Under the pieces are notes generated by a model. That model saw only the letters and a list, made by a program, of their open reading frames with translations, ran no database searches and was not told the origin of the DNA. A stretch of 64,000 bases of DNA from Devosia chinhatensis. Lineage in GTDB: Bacteria; Pseudomonadota; Alphaproteobacteria; Rhizobiales; Devosiaceae. The stretch covers positions 1 to 64,000 of the forward strand of contig NZ_JZEY01000054.1 of assembly GCF_000969445.1 (NCBI RefSeq), written 5' to 3'. Position 1 is the stretch's first letter. The number at the start of each line of letters is the position of its first letter. Shown here piece by piece: positions 53,594-63,500 of this stretch. Position numbers and translations under genes: made by a program.

Positions 53594-54409
53594 GTGCGCT
53601 CGGCTGCCCTGATGCTGGTCTTCGCTGCTGCCGGAGTGACATCGGTGCGCGCTCAGCCGATGGCCTCCGATGTGGTCAGTTGTCTGGTCCTGCCCTGGGA
53701 AAGCATTTCGGTCGCCGCCCCGTCCGAAGGGCTCGTGCGGGAAATCTTCGTGGACCGGGGCGATAAGATCGCGGCCGGCGACCTTCTGATCCAGCTCGAT
53801 GACAGTATCCAACGCTCCTATCTCGAGCTGATGCAGGCCCGCGCCAACGACGCTTCCGGGGTCGAGCTGGCCGAAATTCGGCTTCAGATCGCCCAGAGCG
53901 GTTACGAGCGCAACAGGGCTCTGTTCGAGCGCCAGCAACTGACCGGCGACGACTGGGATCGCATTCGTGGCACTTATGAACTGGCCGTCGTCGAACTGCG
54001 CCAGGCACAGAACGCCGCCCTTCAGGCCAGTCTCGAACTGGCGCGTGCCAAGGCCGCCCACGCCCAGACGCAGATCGTGGCGCCGGCAGATGCCGTGGTC
54101 GTGCAAAGGCTGGTTTCGGTGGGTGAGGCGGCGGGGGCCGAACCCCTGCTCGAACTCGCCGTCACCGATCGCCTCCGGGTCGAAGTCTTTGCCAGGGCCC
54201 AAAGCTACGCACGCTGGACACCGGGCGAGGCGGTGAACCTGGCCGTACAACTGCCCGAGCCTGCAGTGCTCGCAGCGGATGTGCGGACGATCAATACCGT
54301 ATCGGATGCAGGCACCGGCGTCGTCGGTGTGCTGCTCGAGCTGGACAATGCAGCGGGCGCAATCCTGCCGGGCCAGTCCTGCCAGATCCCACGCGAGGAA
54401 ACCTCGTGA
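53594..54409 (+). CDS. HlyD/MFP-type periplasmic adaptor, short form
   Basis: A 271-aa adaptor. A Sec-type signal (SAALMLVFAAAGVTSVRA) replaces the inner-membrane anchor seen in type I HlyD proteins. The first lipoyl half is VAAPSEGLVREIFVDRGDKIAAGDLLIQLDD (in two parts), then an alpha-helical hairpin (about residues 75-150), the second lipoyl half (QIVAPADAVVVQRLVSVGE) and a beta-barrel. It is short compared with about 480 aa for HlyD. Start at GTG 53594, with GGAAGCGGAA upstream; a later ATG at 53612 is possible. The stop overlaps the start of a 32-codon ORF. Confidence 0.85.
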   Translation: MRSAALMLVFAAAGVTSVRAQPMASDVVSCLVLPWESISVAAPSEGLVREIFVDRGDKIAAGDLLIQLDDSIQRSYLELMQARANDASGVELAEIRLQIAQSGYERNRALFERQQLTGDDWDRIRGTYELAVVELRQAQNAALQASLELARAKAAHAQTQIVAPADAVVVQRLVSVGEAAGAEPLLELAVTDRLRVEVFARAQSYARWTPGEAVNLAVQLPEPAVLAADVRTINTVSDAGTGVVGVLLELDNAAGAILPGQSCQIPREETS

Positions 54410-54507
54410 TGGTCGCCGGTCTCAATCAGTATCCCGCCGGAGGTTCTCCGGCGATCGAGTTGCAGGGCGATGACGGCATTCCGTCAGCGCCTCAAGCGTA
54501 TTGCTAA
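54409..54507 (+). CDS. 32-codon ORF between adaptor and giant protein
   Basis: ATG 54409 lies within the adaptor stop (TGATG), so translation could be coupled. It encodes 32 residues ending QAYC and stops 14 bases before the giant gene start. No motif, signal or membrane helix. It may be a leader peptide that tunes translation of the giant gene, or a chance ORF. Confidence 0.3.
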   Translation: MVAGLNQYPAGGSPAIELQGDDGIPSAPQAYC

Positions 54508-54521
54508 GGGGTAGTCCGAAA

Positions 54522-57500
54522 ATGATCGGCAAAGGCAAGAAGCAGGATTTGCAGTCTTTCGGTCCCTCGGCCATGCCTGAGACCGCAGCCGTGAAAGCAG
54601 CCCCGGCGCTCGACGCGAGCGCGATCGGCATCATGCCGCTCGAACCGCGCATCATGATGGATGCCACCCTCGACCTGGGACTGGATGCCTATTTCAATGC
54701 CCAGCTCGGCTCCAATGCCACCGGTGCCCTGACCGACCTTTTGGACATGACCAGCCAGCTGTCGGACCAGTTCGCGGCTTTTTCGGGCCTCTTGACCAAC
54801 CAGCTGAGCAGCGCGCTCGGTAGTGCCGCGGACATCTTCGAGTCTGCCGGTGCCAATCCCTATGAGAGCAAGAGCGGCAGCGCCGTCGATGACGCATTCG
54901 CCGCGATCAAGTCGCTGGGCGACGCCGTTGCGGACAGCATTCTGGCGGGCCTTTCGAGCGACATCAACGCGGCCATGAATGCAGTCGTCGCGCAGATGAA
55001 GCTGGAGTTCCGGGACGCGACCAGCAGCTATTTCGCGAGCCTGTCCACCAGCCAGCGCGACGGCGTCTACAGCGTCATCGATGCTGCCGTCGACCAGATC
55101 AATCTCGAAACCCTTTTCAGCGCCACCTCGACCTTCAGTTCGATCCTGGCCAGTGCCGAAGACCAGGCGATCAGCCTGTCCTCGACGGCTGGAAGCGCAC
55201 CATCGGGCGCGGGTCCCGACTTCTTCAACGACGCCCAGCGCGATGCGCTGGCCAGCCAGTTGCGCGGCACTTTCATCGAGACCATTGCCGGGCAGATCGC
55301 CGGCAGCGTCACGACGATCGACACCACGCTTTCGCTTACCAATGTGGTCTCGGGCGGCAATACATTGGTGGCCTTCGCCCAGGCGGGTGCCAATGTGGCG
55401 GTCACCGTCGATTTCGGGCAGATGCTGGTCGATTTTGCCTCGCTGTTCGACAGCCTGGGTCTCTCCGGCGACACGGTCACCAACTGGGCCGGCATGCTGG
55501 CGGACCTGGGTGATACGACGTTCAGCTTCGATCTGTCGGCCCAGACCACAAATGCGGGCGGCGGCAATTTCACCACGGCGCTGACGCTCGCCAATTTCGA
55601 CACCTCGGCGCTCAGTTTCGGCGGGGCGGTTAACGCCGCCTTCCTGGACGACCTCAATTTCACCGCTGGCATGTTCAGCGCCGCCGTGACGGCAATCGAT
55701 CTGGCCAAGTTCGACATCGATTTCGGCGGGCCGGTGACGCTCAGTTTCAGCACCATCGATTTCGGCGTGCATCTCAATACCGGCCCCGGCGACTTCCTCA
55801 ACCTGATGATCACCGAAGCCGGCAGCGCAAATGCCGTCGCCTTCGACACGGCTGCCGAGTATCGTTTCGCCAGCATCGACTTCACGGCCGCGCTCGATTG
55901 GGGCGTCGACGCGATCTTCTCGGACCTGACCGACACCATTCCGAGCACCTTCAGGGTGGATGGACAATTCGGTCTGGTCGGCAGTTCCTCTACGCTGACC
56001 GTCGCGGCCGATGCCCAGGTCAAGGCGTTCGATGCCGGTGGCACTCAGATCGTGCCCAGCGCCGAAAACCAGGCCCGGCTCGATGCCTTCACCGATACTG
56101 TCCTGGGCATGACCCGTCTTGACGGCTCGGCGTTGATGAACGCGCTGGCCAGCGCGGCCTCGGGTCTCGACGTGCTTTTCGACGCCGATATCTTCAACGT
56201 CGATTTTCCCCTGCTCGACGGCTTCAACCTCTCGGCCCTGAGCAATGTGTATCAGACCATTGCCAGCCTGTTGCTCAAGCCGATGGAAGTCGATATCGGC
56301 GCGCTTGGCCTGACCGCGGGCACCGACACGGCGGTCAATGGCCGGCTGATGATCGAAGGCATCGTTGCCGACGCGGATACGGGCCGCGTCTTTGCTGAAA
56401 AGGGCGGCGAGGCTCTGGCCTTCACACTCAACGCGGTCGCCGGTTCGCTCAGCCATACGTATACAATCTCGGTCAATGTCCCGGAAAATGGCTTTGCCAG
56501 CGTCCGCGACTACGCCAATGCGCTCAAGGCGGCGATCGCTGCTATCGATGCTTCTGAACTTGGGGCCGGCAAGAAACTCTCGGCCTTCCTGTCCATCGCC
56601 GAAGTCAGGGGTGATATCGAGATGCGCGGTGCCGGGCTGACAGGCTTCAGCCTTGGCGGCGCAGCCTCGACCCTGGCTTTGCTCGGTGTTGCTGCGGCAA
56701 ACGACACCGCGCGCAGCGGAACGCCGCTGTCCGGCACCAGCCTGACCGGGCTGATCGATACCGGATGGATGGCGCTGTTCCAGTTCAACCTCGATCTCGA
56801 GCGCACCGTCACCTATGCCGATGGCAGCCAGGAGGTCGTGTCCTACAAGACGCTGACCCTGTCGCCCGAGGGCGGGGCATGGACGGCTGCGGGGCTCGTC
56901 GACCAGCTCAACGCCTTCTTCAATGCCGCCGGCATCACCATGAGCGCGAGCCTGAGCGGCGCGGGTGGCATCGACTTTGCGGTGGACGATGCAGCGGCGG
57001 CCAGCGCCTATGCCAAGACTGGCACGAGCGTTACCGAAACCGCCTTCAGCTTCGCCATTGCAGGCGCCAAGGCGTCCGTGGCCACCAGCGTCGAAGTCCT
57101 TCAGGCCTATATCAATCAGGAACTGGGCGCCGTCGTTCCCGGCGCTGCACTCGACATCGATATCCAGTCGGGTGAAGTGATCCTGCGCCTGCCCAATATC
57201 GCCTTTGCGGTCGAAACCGCCTTCGAGGCGGCCCTTGCGGCCAATCTGGGCCCGCTGGCCGAGCTCGACGTTCAGGCTGCCTTCGCACTGGCCGCCAAGT
57301 TCTCGCTGGGCTTTGCCATCGGCGCCGACCTTAAGGGTCTCTATGGCGCCATGGGCAATGCGGACGCCAAGGTCTCCGACTTCATCTTCCTCGAAAATGT
57401 CAGCTTCGCTGCCGAAGTGTCCGCTCTGGCAGAGGACATTACCGGCAAGGGTCGCCTCGGCATCGTCGAGGTCGAACTGGGCGGCGATGGCGTCAACCAG

Positions 57501-60500
57501 ATCGCGGTGGGCGGCCGTTTGATCGCCGGCCTGATCGGCCAGGACGCTGAAGGCGATTATTCGAACCGCGTGACCTTCGCCAACCTGATGGCGCAGTCCA
57601 ACAGCGCTGCCGGCATTGCCAGCCTGATCGGCACGTTCGACCTTGTCGGCACGGTAGACACCGGCAATGGGGACGCTTTCGCGCTGATCGAACTCAATGC
57701 CATCCGTGTCGGCATTTCCGGGGTCAATATCGGCATCGAGAATGATGCCGTGCGTAGCCTCACGGCGTCACTGCACGATGTGTTCAAGCCGACGGACTGG
57801 CGGCTCGATATCGACAGCCCGGTCGTGGGCCTGATAGCGGGCCTTGGTACGAACGATTTTGTCGACACGCTCTACAATTCCCTGATCCTCGTCGATCAGC
57901 TGCTCAATGGCCTTGCGGGCGATCTGGCATTTCTGGGCGCCGACATCCCGGTCCTGGGCATCAGCCTGCTCGATGCGATGAACTTCGCCAAGGATCTCGC
58001 CGGCGAGTTGCAGGCCTTCAAGAACAATCCCAATGGCGGCCTTTCCGAGATTTCGGCCTCGCTGGCCTCGGCATTCGGACTGGGCAGCAATGATCTCAAG
58101 CTGGTCTGGGACGGCACCAACAGCGTCTTCTACGTGTCCCTGGGTCTCAGCTTCCTCGACGCGCCACTCAATTACGATTTCCAGCTCGATCTTGCCGAAT
58201 TGCTGGGTGACATGGTGGGCTCGGACAGCGCCATCGCCAATCTTCTGTCCGTGGCGTCCTCGCTGGGCAATGTGACCGGCGACGGCCGCATCGTGCTCGA
58301 CGCCTCGCTCGGGTTCGACCTGACCTTCGGTGTCGATCTTTCCAGCGTCATGGGGACCAATGTCGGGGCCGTCACCACCGCCACGGCTCTTGCCGCCATG
58401 AGCGGTATTTCCCAGCTGAGCTACAACACCGCCAATTCCGGCCATAATGGTCGCGACATGCTGATCTCGCTGGTCCGCACCGGCGCCGGAGCCCCGCAAT
58501 ATATCGACGTCAAGGTCGAGCTCGACAGCGCCAGCACCGTTGGCGAAGCCGTTGCCCTGATCCATGCCGGCCTTGCCAGCGCCGGCCAGGCCAACCAGAT
58601 CGGTATCGAGATCGTCGGCAAGGATGCCAACGGCAACCCGGTTCGCCTGATGATCGATGCCAATAACCGTGCCCTCGCCGATTTCGGCATGGCGGGCCTC
58701 GTCATCGAGAGTATCGGCTTTGTCGACGTCGTCGTAACGCCAGTCGATTTTGCCGGCGCCAGTACTCTGTTTGGAACGGTAATCGCCGTCGAGGCGGATG
58801 TGAATGGCGACGCGGGCACCTTCACAGGCGCCGTGCTGGACTCGGTCGATGCTGCCGCAGCCTACAAGTTCGGCGTCATCATCAACGGTTCCAACCCAAT
58901 CGAAATCGCCGTCGCCGCGCAGGCCGGCCGCGATGCCGCAGGACTCGTCGCTGCCCTGCAAGCCGCCCTGGCATCCAAGCTGGTCTCGCGCGCCGATCTT
59001 GGACTGGGCCTGCCGTCCAATATCAAGCTCGACAAGCTCCTCTCGTTTGGCATCGATGCCAACAACGCCCTGACCTTGTCGGCGACCAATTTCGCCCAGA
59101 CCATTGGCAAGGACCAGATCGATCTCACCCTGACGGGGTCGCTCACCGGGCAGACCTCAACCATCAGCGTGTCGGATCTTGGTGGGTCCAACCTGGCGCG
59201 TGCCCTGGGCTTTGAGGCCGCCGCCGGTTCGGTGGCCACCGGCACGATGGAAGTGCAGGGCAAGGCGCTCGAGGCGCGGCTCGACGACAATGGCGTCAGC
59301 GCTTTCATTGTGACCCGCGACATCGTGGTCAACGGCGTCCAGCTGGGCGGGACGGGCATTGCCTTCGATTTCATCGCCGGGGTGACCGACGGGCTCAATA
59401 TGAAGCTGGCGCTCGGCCCGCTTTCCGTCGCGGTGGTCGATGGCCGCGTGCTGATCGGCGATGGCGCGGGCGGCGACGCCTATGTGCGTTTCGGGATCAA
59501 CGACGGGGCGGACTCCTATCTCTCCTACGGCGATGCCGATGATGGCCGCGTCTATTTCGGCGCCATCGGTGACATGTTCACCGGCACGGCGCCGGTTGGC
59601 CTTTCCGATCTCTTCACTTTCGATGCCAAGGCAGCACTCGAAATCGTGCTGCCGCTTGAGGACAGCCTGGGTCTGCTACAAGCTGTCGACGACGCCCGCA
59701 TCGCCATTTCCGGCGACCTGTTCGTGGCCAATGGCAGCTTTGCCAACGCCACCGGAGCGCTGGTTGCCATTGCCGATCCCGACCTTTCGGTCGGCGACTT
59801 CCTGACGGTCGATATCGTTTTGCCCTCGTTCTCCGAAATGCTGGAGAACCTCAATCCCTGGGCCATCATCAACGACCCGATCCTGTTGACCAACGGGCTC
59901 GACATGATCCTGAGCTCGCTCGACAAGACGCTGCGCTCGGTGATCCGCGCCATGAACCTGCCGATCGTCGGCGATGCCATGACGCAGGGCCTGACGGTGT
60001 TCAACGACATCGCCTATGCCATCCTCAACCCCATTCAGGAAGCGGCGAACACGCCCAATCCCGACGGGACCATGCCCACCACCATCGACCTCATCGAGCG
60101 GGTGGTGAACGGCGCGCTCAAGTCGCTGTTCGGGATCGAGCAGGACGTCATCCGCGCCGTGCTCACCGAAGACATGGACAATCCGTCCATCGTCGCCGAG
60201 ATATTCCTCGATGGCTTCACCATTTTCCAGGCCGCCCTCGATGTCGGCTTCAACCTGGGCATCCCCGGCCTCCATCTCGATGTGGGGCAGAATTCGGCGC
60301 TGATGTTCGAGATCGTCGCCGACATCAACATTGCCTTCGGTATCGACAAGAACGGCTTCTTCTTCCTCAACGATACGGACAACGCCGAAATCGTCATCCA
60401 GGCGCTGGTCAAGACGTCCGACGACTTCACGGCGTCCGCCTCGCTCGGTCTTGTCGGCATGGCGCTGACCGCCAACCAGATCCAGGGACATGGCTTCGGC

Positions 60501-63500
60501 GGCGATATTCGCGGCGCCGTGATCGGCGGCAGGATCGAGATCGATCTCTTTACATCCCTGGGCAAGACGCTGGATCGCGCGCTGTTTGACGATGAAGTGT
60601 CGACCTATGGCCGCGACAATGGCTACGAGAAGATCGTCCGCCTCAACGAATTGAGCACCGCCAAATCCGCCTCGGGCGAGGGGACGCGGATGGTGTCGAT
60701 TTCCGGCGTGTTCGAGGTGCATGTCGACATGCACCTGACCACCAGCGTGGTCAATCCGGTCACCGGCAACCCGATCAACGAACTGCCGAGCGCCCTGGCG
60801 GACTTCGTGTTCGATGCCCGCTACGAGATCGGCGGCGAGCTGGAAATGCAGCGGCTCGAATTCCAGGATGTCGGGCTCTATGCCGGCGACTTCCTGGCCG
60901 AGAACGTCATGCCCGTTCTCCTCCAGATCAACGAATATATCTCGCCCATCGCCGCCATGGTCCAGTTCATGAAGACGACCGGTATCGGCGACTTCACGAT
61001 CTATGAGCTGATCTATCAGGCGGTTCGCTATGTGAACCCGGCAGCCCTGTTCATCTTCGAGGCCGTCGATACGGTCACCAGCGTCATCAATTTCATCGAG
61101 AGTCTCGGACCCGAAGCCACCGTCTATTTCGGCTCGTTCTCGCTGTTGTCACCGGCTTCGGCCACGGGCGTGGTCGACACCAGCAGCTCCAAGGCGATGG
61201 CCAACCTGCGCCCCGGCTCGGGTGCCACCCAGTCCAGCTCGCTTGAAATGAGCGGCGCAATCACCAACAACAAGCCGGGCATCGGCTTCAACCTGCTGAT
61301 CTTCAACGACGTATCGAACGTCCTGAACCTCATCACCGGTAATCTGGCCGATGTCGAGCTGTTCGAGATCGACATCACCCTGCTCGATTTCACTCTGAAC
61401 ATCGACCTCGCGGCGGCGGTGAAATCGGCAGTGAGCTTCCTGCCCGGCAAGGTCATCGACGTGCTTTTCGGCGGCTTCACCGCCAGCTTCTATGTGCACG
61501 CCGGCGCCGGCCTCACCGTGGGCTACGACCTCTATGGCATTGCCCAGTTCCTGGGTAACGGCAACGCGCTCGACATTCTCGACGGCATGTATCTGGACGC
61601 CAACCGGCCGCTTCTCGAACTCGACGCCAGCTTCAATGTCGGTATCGGCATCAACCTGGGGATCATCAAGGCGGGCCTCGGCCTTAGCGGCTATTTCTCG
61701 CTCGAAATCTCGATGAACGACCCCAATGACGACGGCAAGCTTCGCTTCGGCGAGCTGATCTGGGTCATCGATAAGTACAGTGTGCTGGATCTCTTCGAAG
61801 GCGAGATCAAGCTTGGCCTGGACTTCAACGTCTATTTCAAGCTCGACCTGTTCTTCTTCTCTGTCGGCGGCAGCTGGAACTGGAACATCATCGACTTCTC
61901 AACCAGTTTCGGACGCGATTTTACCGCCAATCCCAATTTCATGGATACGAGCGGCGGCGTCACCACGCTCAACATGGGCGCGACCGCCGGCAAGCAGGTC
62001 GGCGGCAATGCCGTGGACGGCAATGACGTCATCGAGTTCAACGGCAACCGCGTCTACATCAATGGCCGCGATGCCGGCCTCGTCGGCGGCAGCACGGTGC
62101 TGATCTATGCCGGGCAGGGCAACAACGTCATCGACGTTTCGGGGCTCTCGTCCTCCATTGCCTTCCAGATCGTCACCGGTGACGGCGATGACACCATCAT
62201 CGTGGGCAATTCTTCCGGTATCATCTCCACCGGTGCGGGCAACGACCAGGTCCTTTATGGCGGCGTCGGCAGCATGATGAACTTCTCGGCCTTTGGCCTG
62301 ATGGGCTTCGGCGCCTTCTTTGGTGGCGGTCTGGCCCCCAATGCGCCGGCAACGTCACTGAACGCCCAGGCCATGCCCACCAGTACCGCGCCCACCAGCA
62401 ATGCGGCCGTGCGGGACCGGGTGCCCACCACATCCAACCAGGATCTGCTGATCCTTTCTCGTGGCGGCGCCACCATCGACATGAGCGGGTCCACGGCCAA
62501 CATGATCGTCGTCGCGACGGCTCTAGACATCGTCGGAGACCGCGGCGAGCGTGTCGAACTGGCGGAATGGGTACAGGCCAAATACCAGGGCGGTACGCCC
62601 AACATGGCCGAGGTGCGTCAGAAGATCGACCGTGCCATGCTGACCTATACCGCCGACAGCCAGACCCGGGCGGATGCCGGAAACAGTGTCATCCGCACCG
62701 GCACGGGCAACGACATCATCTTCGCCGGTCGCGGCAATGACATCATCACGAGCGAGGGCGGCAACAACATCATCTTCGGCGGTGCGGGCGACGATCGCAT
62801 CGAGGTCCGGGGCAGTGGCAATAACTGGATCGAAGGCGGCGCCGGCGCAGACCTGATCATCGGCAGCGAAGGCAACGACACGATCATGGGCTGGGGCCGC
62901 TATGACGCGACCACCACCAGCGCCGAATATGCCGCTGCCCTCCCCCATCTTTCGGTGAGCGAGCGGGCGGCCTTTGCGGAACTCGTCCGCACCCTGCTGC
63001 TCGATGACGGCAATGACTGGATCGAGGGCAATGGCGGCGACGACATCCTCGTGGGCAATGGCGGTGGGCGTAACGTGCTCATCGGTGGCGACGGCGACGA
63101 CGTCCTGCTTTCCGGCACCGGCAGCGACATTCTGGCCGGCGGCGACATTGCCATTGCTACTGCCAATGGAACCATCATCGACCGCGCCCCGGGCTTTAAT
63201 CCCATAGGCGTCTTCACCATCACTTCGGTGCTGGGTGCCGACGGCAATGACCGCCTCTATGGCAGCAATGGCAACAACATCCTGATCGGTGGTGGAGGCG
63301 AGGACTGGCTGGAAGGCGTCGGTGGCTCCAACGTGCTGATCGGTGATTTCGCAGAGATTTCGCTTTCGGGCACGGCCACCATTCTGTCGGCCAAATCGCT
63401 GTTCATCGACGCGAGCGAGCAGGGGAACGACATTATCCAGGGCGGAGCCCTGGCCGACGTGGTCATCGGTGGCGGCGGTCAGGACCTGATCTCGGGCGGC

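Noticed and set aside
54504..56456. A 650-codon minus-strand open frame opposite the giant gene, with similar ones at 57768-58961 and 62523-63974
   Set aside because: Composition is typical of shadows (Arg/Gly/Asp/His-rich without motifs), and the plus strand is one continuous frame.
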